Counted from the stretch's first letter, positions 1-11,673 are shown. The stretch is DNA of 64,000 bases from Bisporella sp. PMI_857 (GCA_021307315.1 JAJSPD010000019.1:372001-436000); one strand, 5' to 3'. The notes: generated from the sequence alone by a model not told the origin. Made by a program: numbers and translations.

Positions 1-10
1 ATTTACTTAC

Positions 11-114
11 TGTTGGTATATCCTCGTCGGCCCCGCAGCTCTGATTGCTGGTCGTGCCGTAGATGCTGCTGCCCTCCTCACCACTGGGCGTAACGCATTT
101 ACAATCGAAGACAT
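11..114 (-). CDS. First coding exon of a probable mitochondrial protein (partial, runs off left edge)
   Basis: The minus strand reads ATG at 114-112, then 34 codons plus two bases up to a clean GTAAGTA donor at 10-4. The intron and the rest of the gene lie outside the window. The predicted N-terminus begins MSSIVNALRPVVRRAAAST and is rich in Arg, Ala and Ser with no acidic residue in its first 30. That is the usual composition of a cleavable mitochondrial targeting presequence. The product cannot be identified from about 35 residues. The plus strand here is also open for about 60 codons but has no start or splice context. The minus-strand call rests on the ATG, the donor and the presequence character together. 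Confidence 0.6.
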
Positions 115-1114
115 CTTGAATCTATGGGGAAACAGAAAAATCCGCAAATTTTTGGAAGAAAAGACAGTTAAGCTGGTTATTCACGGATAAGAAGAAAAAG
201 ATGTACTGGGGTGTAAACTTCTCCGTCCGCGGCTTGTGAATATGAGGGTCGGTTTGCGAAGGGATAAGTGATCCGGGGTTTGACCTCGGTTCAATACGGC
301 AGCGAGGCTGAAGAGCCTTGTCCAGCATAGACAGAGGGACTTACTCGAACATTAGGCGTCATCCTCAACAACGAATGATATTCGTTCAAAGAGAGCTGGT
401 TCTGGGGGCCTTGGCTCCAGTCAATTATTTATTCTAGCTCCTAAGATCAAAGGTATTGTTGGTTAATGTTAGGATTGCCACAGCCGTTCCAACACAATCA
501 CATGTTAGTGGAAAACATCAACGCCAAGTCGCCCACTATCACAGCAATGGCCTTACAATTGCTAGTCAAACTTCTCAAATTAAGCACTAAGAACTAAGAA
601 AGAGAAGTTACTGGAGATAGCTCTATTCCAAGGAATTCACAGCAAGCAATGCTGGGATTCGGGAGCAAACGAAACCTTTGTTTTGTTAAGCGAGAGAGAA
701 AAGGGGGCTACACAAATCCTGATCTATCAGTACCCGCCAAGGCCTATTGTGCCGCGCAAAAACAGGCTGATGAGCTTCAGAGAGCTTCGTACTAATCTAC
801 GACGTCAAAAGATTTTTGATTTTGCCTCTTAAATATTACGTTGGGTAAATATGTTTACTTTTCTGCCCCTGTTCCATTAACCATCAAAAATGAAAGTCTT
901 GCGAGGTCTGCTATCCCTCGCCAACAAATTGTCCTTTTCGCGCGATTTTTTTCTCCAAAATTCTCATGCATCTAGCCTAGCCCTCATTCTTGACATATTT
1001 CTCCTAGCTGCTAAGACAAGGGTCAGTCCCTTCAGCTCTGCCATGTTCATATCTCCGTGAGCACGAAATGTGCGTTTCCCAGAATGAAGAGAAAACGCAA
1101 ATTCTTCAAGCCAT
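115..1114. other. Gene-free stretch, partial mitochondrial gene to MFS gene
   Basis: This holds the 5' flank of the left-edge gene and the 3' flank of the MFS gene. Only short, poorly composed open frames occur. I see no convincing gene or RNA. Confidence 0.6.
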
Positions 1115-2831
1115 CTACTCGGTCCTCTTTCTTCCACGAGGCAATGCAAACCAGCACACAGTCATACAGGCAAAAAGCCCAATGGCAATGGGATGCAAAA
1201 CAAACGCACCAGCCGCTTGAGCCAGAATACCAGTGGTGAAGGGAGCAACAGCGCCGCCCGAGCTGCCAAATGCACTAATAACGCTAAGGCCGCTGACCTG
1301 CTCCTTTCTCTTGATATCTTTGGTGAAGATTACCATCCCGCATGGGTAAACGGGACCCAATAACAGTCCAACTATGGCAAGAGCCACGGCATCCCCGACG
1401 ACGTTTGGAATTTGCCAGACCAGGAGCTCGAAGATGCCCGACCCGACGATCATTGCATACACGAACGGCTTCTCGCCGACGCGGTGTGCGATAGGAGAGA
1501 GCAGGAACCGCCCGAGCGTGATGCCGCTCCAGAACCCAGCCGTGACATAGCCGACCGAAGATGGATTTCCGTTGCGCGCTGAGATCAGGAAGGAAATGAC
1601 CCAGCCTGAGATGGAAACCTCGGCTCCCTGATAGGCGAAGATGAATAGCGCTCCTAAGATGACGACTTTGTTTTTGAATGCTTTCAGCATGTCCTTGAAT
1701 TGGCTGGATACGCTTTGCGTATTGCCGCTCTGATCTTGCGGTGCAATCAAGGCTGCCGGGGTCTCGGCTTCGTAGTTCCAGAAAGACCATACGCTGAATA
1801 TCAGATTGAAAAAAGCTACACCGAGAACAAGGAGGAAGTATCGACTCCACATCATTCCTATATCGTTCAGGGTTAGCAAGATACATGCGCCAGAGCAAAG
1901 AACAGCTCAAGTCCAGCCCGCTCATTGACAGGGACACATACCAGAAGACGCCATCGCAGTCGAGATCAAAGGACCGATGATACCGCCAACGCCGTAAGAA
2001 CCGTGCACAATCCCAAGCATTCTCGTGGCGTTCTGGAGATTTGCGGCGAAGAAATTAGACAGAGCTAGGTTTAGCGCCAACCCTAGGCCGAGCAAGAGAT
2101 ACGAAAATACGACTACCGGCCATGGCGGAGTGCACGCTATCGCGACGTAGCCGCTACATATAAGCACATTAGCGATGCCGAAGGTTTTGGCTCTGCCAAC
2201 ACGACTTCGGAGAGCCTCGACGAAGAACGCAGCGGAGATAAAGCCTAAAGCGGTAGTTACGAAAATGAGAGCTACAATAGCGTATCCGATGTTGTAGTGT
2301 CTGTGGCTTGTTAGTTACAGAGCTGTAGACGACTTGAACATTCATACTTCTCCACTGTTTATACAAAGTCAGCGATCGCCTTCTTATATATCCACAAAAG
2401 TTGGAGTCCGGGAGAAAACGACAAAACAGATACTTACTATAAGGAATCAAGGTTCCCGGGGCAGAATCATTCAACCCCCCAAGGAACGCCATCAGGCTGA
2501 CCGAAGCCAGCCTGTACCTATTCATAGGCGGGCTCGAGAAGCTCTGCATCGCCTCCACGGCATCCTGCCCATCGAGGACCGGGCTAGCAGGCCTGCTCAT
2601 CTCCAGGTCGTCCAGCTCGCCGGACGCAGAGTCCTCCCTTCGAACCCGAGGGCGGTCGCTTTGGGCGGCATGCTGAACGCCAACAAGCTCAAACGCTTCC
2701 TGGCTCTGCGGCAGCGGAACGGAATGATACGTCCTGGGGAACGCCTTTTGCGGAGCCGCTGGCACGGAGCGAGGTTCGGTGTCGTTTGAAGCCGGTTGGA
2801 TGTCGAACAAGGCGCCAAACTGCGATGCCAT
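1115..2831 (-). CDS. MFS transporter, fucose-permease/BSC6-like, with a 7-nt micro-exon
   Basis: Major facilitator superfamily membrane transporter; the substrate cannot be deduced. Exons on the minus strand are 2831-2438, 2354-2348, 2300-1942 and 1857-1115, giving 500 aa. The start is the ATG at 2831; the frame is open slightly further upstream but without an ATG. A cytosolic Ser/Pro/Arg-rich N-terminus of about 105 residues is followed by 'FLGGLNDSAPGTLIPY', a central motif RSRVGRAKT (MFS motif A-like), and a second bundle containing 'GFWSGITLGRFL' and 'GPVYPCGMVIF'. The second exon is only TGGAGAA. It restores 'IPY-MEK-HYNIGY', and both flanking introns (83 and 47 nt) have good consensus, the second with a CTAAC branch site. 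Skipping the micro-exon breaks the frame. Family assignment is from general resemblance of fungal 'LGGLNDS...HYNIGYAIV' transporters. The gene stands alone with no obvious partner. Confidence 0.88.
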
Positions 2832-4100
2832 TTTGGCAGGCTTTTTCACACGTTTGTATGAATACGGCGTGGGCCACGCGGGCTTTGTTGAGAAAACTTA
2901 GCGGAGGGTTCAGAGAGTGGGAGGGAGGGAATACAATATTTGGGAAAATGGAAACTTTTGCACGCTCGCAAAAAGGTAAAGCTCCTGTTTAATATGCAAA
3001 CGCATACGACGAGGAATCCCCCGCCAATTTTTTTGGATTTATCAGAACACGAACCGTATCGATGACGCTCCTCCCCGATGACCGCACATCTGATGGTGAA
3101 AATGATAACTTGCTTACAAATCATTGTTCTGATTGGGAAAGCCAGTCCACTCTTGACCGGAGCTGGAGTCCGGCAGGTTTGGCGATATTTTATGGATCCC
3201 ACATTTCTCCCAAGGATCCAATCACAGGCGGCTGTTCCCGTTGTGGGAGTGTAACGCATTCGCTTAATTATAGGGGTTGGTGATGGCATTACATTCGGCG
3301 GGTGTTAGGCTTAATTTTTCGACGAGCAATACACGATAGGAGCCGTAGAGCAAGGCAGAAGGAAGACTATGCGTCGGGAAAACATATAAACCCGTGTCTC
3401 GCGATACTTATAGCCTCTTTTTCGATTCGGCTCATCACGCAGCCGCTGATGCCAGGTGCGTCTGTTTAACAACTTGTAGTTAGATCACTTACGCAAATAT
3501 CCTGACTGCGTATTAGAACCCTCGCACAGATTTTGAGGAATTCCTTGGGGTATCTGAAAATTTAAGGCTGATGATGAAGCATGAAAGTTATTCACAGATT
3601 CCGTTGATGGTAGAACAATTAAAAGTCTTTCACCCATTAGAAAGTGATGGTATCTTTTAAAAAATTCTTTCATAAAGAACCCTCCGGGAGCGTGGGGCGT
3701 ATTGTAGAGTGTACAACAAGCCGCAACTGAAGCCGTGTAAAAATGTGCCCTGCCGGTTGGGTTATGCAAGAAATAGACTGCACTCTTGCCCATACGATCT
3801 ACGAGCGATGTTGTTATAAATCTGAGAAGACAGCCGGCTGATGGTTTCTGAGTCTGGACTTCATACCCACGAGTGAATACGGTGAATAAGAGTAGTGCGT
3901 GATTGGCATGATAGACGTTATTGAGCCACACGAATTGTTGTGTAGCTCTAACTGAAGAACCTGATTGAGGAATCAAGGTCATTAGATGACTGCGAAGGGC
4001 CAGGGAACTGCTTGCATCCCGGCTCCCTTTCTATACAACACATTCTTCAAGTAGAAGAAAAGCATTCCGACCACCCAATTAAATTCAATTTCCAGCAGCG
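2832..4100. other. Gene-free stretch 5' of the MFS gene
   Basis: This is the promoter side of the MFS gene and the 5' flank of the small gene at 4101. An open frame on the minus strand (3485-3982) lacks family character and low-bias coding features, so I do not call it. Confidence 0.5.
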
Positions 4101-4616
4101 ATGGCAGACCAAAATGGTAAAACAGGTCAAGCAGGAGAATCAAGCAGATCGCCCGGGGATGAACTTACGGACAAACAAAAATGGCTTAAAAAGCTTGGTG
4201 ACGCCGGACGGGAATATCATCTTCAGCTCCGCAGACTTCAAGGAAAAGCCAGACGTGCTCAAAACGCTCTCGAACAAGCTGAAGTTAGTGGAAGCGCCAC
4301 GACTGAACTGGTGGAAAGATATCACACTGCGGTTAATAATCTGGAGGATTTTAAGGCACGAAACAAAAGTTACGCAGAGTTCCGCGCCGATGCCGCAGCG
4401 GGCCGGGGGGACAGATCCGATGCGCATCCTGGTGAAGAAGATCCGGCCCCGATGGATTTTACCAGCGAGCCTCAAACCGCCCACACCTCCATTGGCAGCA
4501 CATCTGGCCAAGGACCGTCGGCCTCGAGTGGGGATGCGGTCGATAGGTTCAGGGTAGTCCGGGCCTCGACGGGTGAAGAAACAAGCATTCACCCAATTCA
4601 AGACAGCCCCCGATGA
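4101..4616 (+). CDS. Hypothetical protein with short coiled coil (171 aa)
   Basis: This is a single-exon open frame beginning at an ATG in a reasonable context (cagcgATGGC). I do not recognise a family. Residues about 1-25 are polar and disordered (Gly/Ser/Gln/Asp). Residues about 26-95 form a Lys/Arg/Glu/Leu-rich segment with heptad-like spacing (KQKWLKKLG, LQLRRLQGKARRAQNALEQA, YHTAVNNLEDFKARN), consistent with an amphipathic helix or coiled coil. The remaining 75 residues are Ser/Thr/Asp/Pro-rich and probably disordered. No signal peptide or membrane segment is visible. The amino-acid mix looks coding and the minus-strand alternative over the same bases looks worse, but no homology supports it. 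Confidence 0.5.
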   Translation: MADQNGKTGQAGESSRSPGDELTDKQKWLKKLGDAGREYHLQLRRLQGKARRAQNALEQAEVSGSATTELVERYHTAVNNLEDFKARNKSYAEFRADAAAGRGDRSDAHPGEEDPAPMDFTSEPQTAHTSIGSTSGQGPSASSGDAVDRFRVVRASTGEETSIHPIQDSPR

Positions 4617-5734
4617 TGATCAGACGACGTAGAGCGCTGGTATTGGGCCGTGGGAAAACGCTACTTTCAATGTGCTCACAGGATACCAAAGAATAGGAAA
4701 AATCGTTGATCTATAAACAAATAACAAACCTGCAGGCTCTTCAACGCTATCTTTTAAAATCCACGGAAGCAAGGCAACACCAAGCAACGAAAGCCAACAG
4801 CCCAAACCAAGATCTCACGAGATAAAGTTATGTTTTTCGGGGCGTGTATAAGTATACGTCTCGTCAACGCCGCCATCTTAACGTGCTCGCCCAATCCGCA
4901 AACAAAACGAGAATAACCATAACCGTCGACCCACACGCCTTCTCCATTGCCTTTCTCATTCATTTGATCTCCACCTCCACAAAACGTCCCCCCACGATGG
5001 AAGTCATCACGCCAAAGCATCCGGAAAAAAAGCCGCACAAAAACCCGGAACAAAACAAATAACAAATTTCATAACATATAAAGTATGCGCTACAAATGAA
5101 ACAGCGTTGACTTGCTCTGAATGCCGGTATCACAAAGGCATCTCGTAGGTACCTCGTTTCGGTAGTGCTTAAACATGGAGAGACAAGGCTAGATTCGTTG
5201 CGTCGCTAGCGATTGTTGGGTTTGGTGGATGTGGAAGTAGGTTAGTGGGGAGGGAAGGAGGCGGGCCGAGGCGGGATAGGAGATAGAGGGTGGTGGTGTG
5301 GTTTTGTTGATGTTAGTGTTGTGGAGACACGCAGGGAAGAGAATGGGAGAGAGCCTCAGAAGATGGGTTGAGAGGAGAGGGGAGGGGAATGGAGGATGCT
5401 GACTAAGTATTGCTTTAAGGTATAGGCATGGAGCAGGTGTTTGTTGGTGGGATTCTTGGATATGATCTTGTGTTCTGATGTCTACTCGTGTAAATGACTT
5501 TAATACAGAGGATAATCCATTTTTGAAAGCCATGTTCTACAAACATACGGGAAGGATGATAAAGAAAGAGGGAAATTGGTTCTTTAGCATCGTGTTCCAT
5601 TAATATCATCGCTTCGTTACGTATTTTGAAGACATTGAAATAGCCCCTCCCATTTTCCATTTCCTTTTGCAGCTCTTATATCTTTTTTAACGCCCGCTAA
5701 TTTTCACCAATAATTTTTTTATGCAACTGTTAAC
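4617..5734. other. Gene-free stretch between two convergent genes
   Basis: The 5220-5400 part is strongly purine-biased on the plus strand (GGAGGG/GAGA runs). That makes low-complexity Pro/Ser/Leu open frames on the other strand, which are not believable genes. Nothing else is seen. Confidence 0.5.
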
Positions 5735-6963
5735 TTAGTCATTGTAGTTACTCTGACGGCTGCCATCCTTGTCAACAACAGGCAGGCCATACTTCTTTCC
5801 AAGATCTTCTTCCTGGCTCTTTGCGTCTTTCGCTAAGAACGGGCGCTCGGCTTGGCAGCAGACTCTCACAGCATGTCGGCGATGTGGGGCAAAGCCATAG
5901 GATGCGGAATGATTCTAATACATTATCAGCACGCACGTTTGTCTCGTGGTTCAGAATCACTTACAGTGACACGATTATCCCAAAAGGCAACATCATCCTT
6001 GCCCCACTGGAACCGAACATGGAACTCCTGTGTTGTCGAAACGACCTCATTGAGATATGAGATGATCACATCACTTTCGATCTTAGGAATTCCCACAATT
6101 TTGGTGACAAAACCAGGATTGAAAAAGAGTGACTTCCAACCAGTTACGGGATGAGAGCGAACGAGGGGATGTTCCGTGATCACTGCTTCCCTTCGAACAG
6201 TCCGTCCTAGCGCACGGGTATCTGAAGCTTGCATCTCGGAACTATGTAAGGCCGTCAAAGACTCGAGATACTTCTGCATTGGTGCAGAGAGAATATCATA
6301 AGCTGCATATTGCGAGGACCAGAGAGTGTCTCCACCACCCCCTCTTGGTGGGCCGGTGAGAACCTTGAGCGAGGTATAGGATGGTGGTTGGACTTCATAT
6401 GTGACGTCTGCATGCCACAGGAAGGTGGGAGTGAATAGAGCACGCTGATCCTTGGACTTCTCATCTGTGTAAACGACATGTACGTCATCCAAATCTCCTC
6501 GGGCGGGAACAGCAGTTGTGGCATGCTTATGGAGGGAGCCGAAATAAGCACCCAGCTCGCGTTGCTTGTCGACGGTGAGGTTCTTCTGATTGCGGAAGAA
6601 TACAACGCCTCGTGTGGCGATCAGAAGGGCGAGGTCATTCTTGGCGGCATCGGAGAGGTTGGCAAGGTCGACACCGTGAATCTCAGTGCCAACTTTGGGA
6701 TTGTAGTCAAAAATGTCGGTGGCAGACGCGAGAAGGTTCTTGAAGGAGGGATCACCAAGATGGCCCTTATCTATGTATGGGACCTCTTCCAGAGCCGGCC
6801 AGTGTTTGTCTGGGAAGCTAGGCTTGAGGTCATCGTAGGTATATGTCTCGTGTTGTTGGGTCACTGTGCGGCCTGGCGTGTATGATGGTACGGTGCTGGG
6901 AGTCTTGAAGGGAATCGTGGTGCTGGGTGGTTGGGCGTACTGAACTTCGAGTGAAGGAGCCAT
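5735..6963 (-). CDS. TauD/TfdA-family Fe(II)/2-oxoglutarate-dependent dioxygenase
   Basis: Cytosolic non-haem iron oxygenase of the taurine/alpha-ketoglutarate dioxygenase type. It couples 2-oxoglutarate decarboxylation to substrate hydroxylation, in fungi often to release sulfite from sulfonates. Two exons, 6963-5965 and 5914-5735, encode 392 aa; the 49-nt intron is phase 0. The domain starts near residue 85. The HxD iron motif is H184/D186 in 'FLWHADVTYE'. The third iron ligand is H335 in 'WDNRVTNH', placed by the splice, and R345/R346 or R350 in 'PHRRHAVR' would bind 2-oxoglutarate. The open frame extends upstream to about 7158, but that part is Leu/Ser/Tyr-rich leader sequence, so I start at MAPSLEVQY. 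The true substrate could be taurine, another sulfonate or an alpha-ketoacid mimic. Confidence 0.92.
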
Positions 6964-7490
6964 GATGGGGGATGGAGTGCTTATTTGTGCTCCTCCAGAT
7001 GCTGGGAGGTAGTAATGTGAGGGGTAGAGTAAATCTGTTTGATGTTGTGTCTCAATGGTATGTAGTGACACTTTGTTGGAGGATACAAAGTTTTGGGTGG
7101 TAGGAAGAAGACGAAGTTGTAGGGAAAGGTATGAAGAGGAAAGTAAAACAAAAGGCAAAGCTTATAACCAGAAGAGATAAATCGATGACACTTCTCCAAC
7201 ACCGATCTGACATGCAAAGGATGGCATCATCTGATCACGCCATAGCTCTCTATCTGTCTGTCTATGTGTCTTTCTTTCTCTTTCTCTTTTTCTCTCTCTC
7301 CGCTCTTTCCACATTATTAGAGTATTACCAAGAAAGGACGGACTCGCTGACTTATTTAGGGCAGGGACTACCCGCCCTCGTATCTCACGTCCTTCCCCAC
7401 AAACAATTGTCTCCTTTGCATTATTAGGAATGGACAGATGTCCTGACTAATAGACACCTCAATCGTCAGCACAAGATATACTTCCATTGC

Positions 7491-7507
7491 ACACACACAC
7501 ACACAAC
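7491..7507. repeat. (CA)n microsatellite
   Basis: Uninterrupted CA dinucleotide run in the intergenic region upstream of the dioxygenase gene. Confidence 0.9.
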
Positions 7508-7682
7508 CTGGAGGATATGCTGTGCAGCTGTAATCACTGCATCGGCTAAACAACAACAGCACTGTCCCCATCCTCTATCATTGCATTGTCCACCGATAAC
7601 GGCGAAGTCTGGCTGGCCGGCCAGCCCATGAATCCAGGCAGAACATTTGCAGACGCCACGGGCTTTGGGGAAAATACGGGGA

Positions 7683-7700
7683 AGAGAGAGAGAGAGAGAG
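7683..7700. repeat. (GA)n microsatellite
   Basis: Uninterrupted GA dinucleotide run, about 180 bases from the CA run. Confidence 0.9.
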
Positions 7701-8475
7701 CAAGGGCGGGGTCTTAAAGTATCATCATGGCTTGGGATGCAGCGGCGGGGCTCAGTCAGAAAAAAAGTGCATTGCCATTTGTGGTCTGGGGGGGAATAAT
7801 TGATGTTGAGGAAAGGAACCAAAGGCGCTCGCTTATCGGAAGGAAACATAAATTGCCCCTGAATTGGAGTGACTCTGGGAGACCTGATTGGATACTCCTC
7901 CAAACGTAGACGGGAGATAGCTCATGGCGTGCTTAACGGGTTCAGCGGATGCGACGTCGCCATACTTTTCGTAAGAGCTGGGGGGAGGGGAGAGAGAGGC
8001 GGTCAGCATTCACCCTGCGGCGCCAGATCGATGAGGTGATTGATGTTGGCGGACTTGGGGATGTCGCCATGTCACGTGTCAACAACCGCGCACTCCGGTG
8101 ATAGGGCTCGAGCTTTTGAGAGGCATGACTCTGAGTAGACCAATGGTTCGTAATAAGGGCCACTCTTATCAATATCTACAGATAGGATTACCATTATCTT
8201 ATTGTCAAGCTAAAGATAGTTTGCTTGGATGAGAAGAGACACTGTGAAACAGATGGGCTCGAACTACCACTCTGATCTTCCAGCTAAGTAGTGCTGACTC
8301 AACGCGATTGCGAAGATGTTCGCATAATCACTCGGAGAAGAAATTAGGTTTGGAATTGAAGCTTCATTGAAATCATCTGAAATCTGAACCATTAGGTTTC
8401 ATGTTTATACAGGAACGCCACCCCCCTTCTTTAAAAATGTACTATCTCCTCAACCTCTCCCTCTTTCATATCCAT

Positions 8476-10105
8476 CTATGCAGTAACACCAAGCGCGTCA
8501 TTGAAGGCATCAGCAGACGCTTGACCAGAGAAGTTGGCAGCAGCGGTCTGACCCTCTTTACAAGCGGAAACAGTGGCAGCATCCGCCTTGCATTTCGACT
8601 CGAGTTGGCCGCAGATGAATGAGGCAATGACGCCAATGTTCAAGGCAGAGCCGTGGTTGAACTCGGATTGGTCATTAGCAATGAAGGCAGCTTGGTCGCG
8701 GCCATCGAGTCCTTCTTCGAAGATGATACTGGGGTCAGAGCAGGAGCCAAAGTCAAGTGTTTGGCGTCTGACCTTGCGGGCAGAGGCACTGGCGGCAGCA
8801 TTGCACTTTTGCTCTTGAGCGTTACAGTCAGAAACGGCTCCTTCAAGTGCTCCGCTGTTAATGGCGTTGGCGCATGCGTTATTCTGAATGGCGCACGAAC
8901 GTTGGAGGGCAGCGCCAATGTTCACAAAGGTGTTTCCATTGACGGAGAAGGGACGGTCACCGGCGGAAGACTCGACAGCAGGTGGGGCACCTCCGAGAGT
9001 TCCAGTAAAGGTTTGGACATTGTTGGCTGTTCCAGGTTAGTGAGACGATACCTCTGAAGGACTAGGAAATACGTACTACCAGTGGCCGCCTCAGTCGCCT
9101 CGGCGGCAGCAGACTTAGTGGCGGTTGGGGCTGCAGTGGCCTCAGCATTGTTGGCATCGACAGTGACCGTGGCAGTAACTGGTGCTGGGCACTCATCGGC
9201 GGCGGCGGCGGTCTCAGCAACTGGGTCCACAGTAACAGTGGAAGTAACTGGAGCCTCGCACTCGGTGGCAGTGGCCGTATCATCAGCGTTATCGCCAGCA
9301 TTATTGTCGGCATTATCGTTTGCATTATCGCCTGCATTGTTATCGGCTGCACCTCCGCCAACGGCGACTCCAGCAACAGCAGCGTCGATTTCCTCTGCCG
9401 TGGCATCTTCGACTAGACGGTTCAAGGTGAAAATACATCCGACTGGATCGTCTAGATCATCACATGTGTTACCTGCTCCAGTAGCGTCATTTAACTGATC
9501 AGGTTAGCAGAGGCAAAGAATATCTTGAATCATAATCTTACATCTCCAGGTTCGAAAGTGCCAGATTCAAGAGCCAATTGTGGATCAGCTCCGATAGATG
9601 CCAGCTGCTTGGCTAGTTCAAGGACGATCGCCTTGTTTCCTGCTGCAGCCCCATCGGAGGCAGGATCTTGATGCTGCGTGAGAGCAGCAATCTCTGGATT
9701 GACCGCTCCGTCTGTGCATAGCGCACTTTTGACACCAACACCTCCAGTATTTCTCTCAAGGGTTTGGAAAATCAAGGCATCGGCCATGGCATCGACGTCT
9801 CCGGCAGCCTTTGCGTTCGTGAAGGCACGATCGGCAGTAGCTTGATGACAACAGTCGAGATTGGTAATTGTCCCACAGTTTCCAGTGGCAGCAGCATTTC
9901 CAAGGAGGCCAAAGATAGGATCTGCGATGCCCTCTACATTATCCAGGTTCAAACTGGCACGAACGCTGGTGATGAACTTTTCGTGGGAGTGCTCTTGAGG
10001 AACCTCACGGCCACGGAGCATGCGGGCAGGAATGATCTTTGGGTGAGGAGCCGCATATGACAGGCCAAAGAAGGCGATAAGGATTGATGCGGTTTCGTAC
10101 TTCAT
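8476..10105 (-). CDS. Secreted Ala/Asn-rich protein with conserved Cys-containing C-terminal domain
   Basis: Probable extracellular or cell-wall protein of fungi, biochemical role unknown. Three exons (10105-9542, 9494-9077, 9026-8476) encode 510 aa. An N-terminal signal peptide is clear (MKYETASILIAFFGLSYAAP). Residues about 25-190 form a first domain with a 'GNCGTITNLDCCHQA' Cys cluster. A linker follows at about 218-300, first of Asn/Asp/Ala repeats and then of two copies of a 'CxAPVT-TVTVD' motif. The C-terminal half has 'GDRPFSVNGNTFVN', 'AALQRSCAIQNNACANA' and 'DCNAQEQKCNAA', a motif set I recall from many Pezizomycotina secreted proteins of unknown function. The second donor could be GTACGT (chosen) or GTAGTA three bases earlier; both keep frame. 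No GPI-type hydrophobic tail is seen. Confidence 0.87.
9280..9350. repeat. In-frame short tandem repeat coding Asn/Asp/Ala linker
   Basis: Degenerate copies of a 'GCATTATCG(C/T)' type unit repeat here. On the coding (minus) strand they give alternating GDNA, NDNA and DNNA peptides. It is a plausible site of length variation between strains. Confidence 0.75.
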
Positions 10106-10787
10106 GTTGACTATTCAGATCTGAAGAGACTGTAAGGTTGAAAAGACAATAGCTAAAAGGACCGGCCTAGGTTGAATCGAAGTGAACAAGAAAGAGTGGA
10201 TAGAAGTGAAAGTTCACAGAACTGGTAAAAGAATGAGGGTGAACTGAAAAACAGACTGAAGATGGGATGAAGAGAAGAAGTATGCGATGGGCACGGGATG
10301 AGCCTTATAGCTTGAATCATCTGAGCACCTACCATCTGGTCAAAGTCTGGATCAAACTTGAATAGGCCTGGGTTCGGCCTCCTAGCATCGTCATATCCAC
10401 TTTACAATCAGATGAAAAGCTAGCGGGAGATCATACACACAAAAGCGGCGTTTCCAGATGGACCCGTTCCCCTGTCTCGAAGATTCGCGTTAGCCAGCAC
10501 CAGCATCATTATTGAGAGCATTTGTTGACGATGTGGAGGTCGAGGCCCTTGTGCCGATTGGCTAGACTACCAGAAACCACCCCAGTATTGTAGAGCCGCG
10601 CCCAATATTGCCAGGAATCTGACACTGCTGGGCTTGTTGCCCGGGAGAACATCATGCCATGGGAGGAGACTGAAGATCCAGATGAGATGGACTATGCAAA
10701 AGGTAGCCAAGCGCAAACCTATAGCCTGGAATTGACAATCCCTCACAATCATGAGCGCTATAACAAGATCATAGGCGCTAGCAGGGT

Positions 10788-10816
10788 AATTCTCAGCCTC
10801 TGTATGGCTGAGAATT
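10788..10816. repeat. Perfect 11-bp inverted repeat (hairpin)
   Basis: AATTCTCAGCC and its exact complement GGCTGAGAATT are separated by 7 bases. It could form a stem-loop in RNA or be a binding site; the function is unknown. Confidence 0.8.
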
Positions 10817-11645
10817 GCTTAAGCGTGTCGTCAGTGGATTACTTAAGATCGGATCGAAAGACTCCTTCTGACATTAGTGTTTGGGACTTGTTAGATCGTC
10901 AGACGAGGTTGTCTCAAATTTAGTGCACGTGATTTTATTACAGGGTTTAGCTGCGGTTGAGCCTCCTGGCTCAGGGCCGCTTAACCTATTGAGGACTATG
11001 GACAGGGGTTGTGGCAAGCGCCGGATAAACTTTAATGTCGCAGAGTTCATCCGCGAGACTAAGCTCAAACCTCATTTTCCTTCACGAGCGACACGGAGGA
11101 AACGTGTCAACCTGTGATCTTAAGGATGATACGGGCTTCAAAGATATCAGCGGCGTGAGGAATTAATATGATGATTCTGTTCCGAGTTGAAGAGCCATTC
11201 TGTTACCACCTTCATTTCTTCCATTATTTCTTAAATCCATGGGTGGGTTCTTGTGGGTAGCATACTTAAACTTACATGGTTGTGAGATGACCACGAACCT
11301 GCTTCCTGAGGCTGCAAGAGAAGATCGGCTCTAGTTAAATATAACCAGCACAAAATTGTACAGATGAACATGATCCTCAGGAGAAATGATGTCGAACGCT
11401 TCAGTGCATAAGGCTGATCAGATTCAAGCGGCATCGAAGCAGCACTCATGACTATATATCATGCTTTAGTAAGTTTAGATGGTTTCCAGAGTGATAGTCG
11501 CGTATCTAAGGTTTTGTGATGCATGAACTGCAACCCGAATGAGAGATCACCGTTCGACAATGCTTGTGTTCTCCTGGACGCACAAGATCGTGGGGAACCT
11601 TGCTCACACCACATAACCAATCATCAAAGCCACTAAAGTTTCTCC

Positions 11646-11673
11646 CATAGCATACACTATGGCGTATGCTATG
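11646..11673. repeat. Perfect 10-bp inverted repeat
   Basis: CATAGCATAC and its exact complement GTATGCTATG flank an 8-base spacer. It lies in the same gene-free stretch as the 10788 hairpin. Confidence 0.8.

Larger units (their letters stand above)
6964..8475. other. Promoter region of the dioxygenase gene with microsatellites
   Basis: Long stretch without a credible gene. Seen directly: a pyrimidine tract of CTTT/CTCT units at about 7265-7315, a (CA)n run at about 7491-7507 and a (GA)n run at about 7683-7700. Pyrimidine tracts of this kind are common near fungal transcription starts. Confidence 0.6.

Noticed and set aside
2..190. Plus-strand open frame of about 62 codons at the left edge as the end of a gene
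   Set aside because: It has no family character, and the minus strand over the same bases has an ATG, a presequence-like peptide and a clean GTAAGT donor.
230..330. tRNA-like GGTTCAAT at about 278
   Set aside because: No matching acceptor, D or anticodon stems around it.
1284..1937. 217-codon minus-strand frame
   Set aside because: It overlaps the MFS exons in another frame and gives an Arg/Cys/Pro-rich nonsense protein.
3485..3982. 165-codon minus-strand open frame
   Set aside because: Composition is not protein-like, no motif, no splice support and no neighbouring context; probably chance.
5926..7158. Dioxygenase starting at about 7158
   Set aside because: The extra 65 residues are leader-like and the conserved family sequence begins well after the ATG at 6963.
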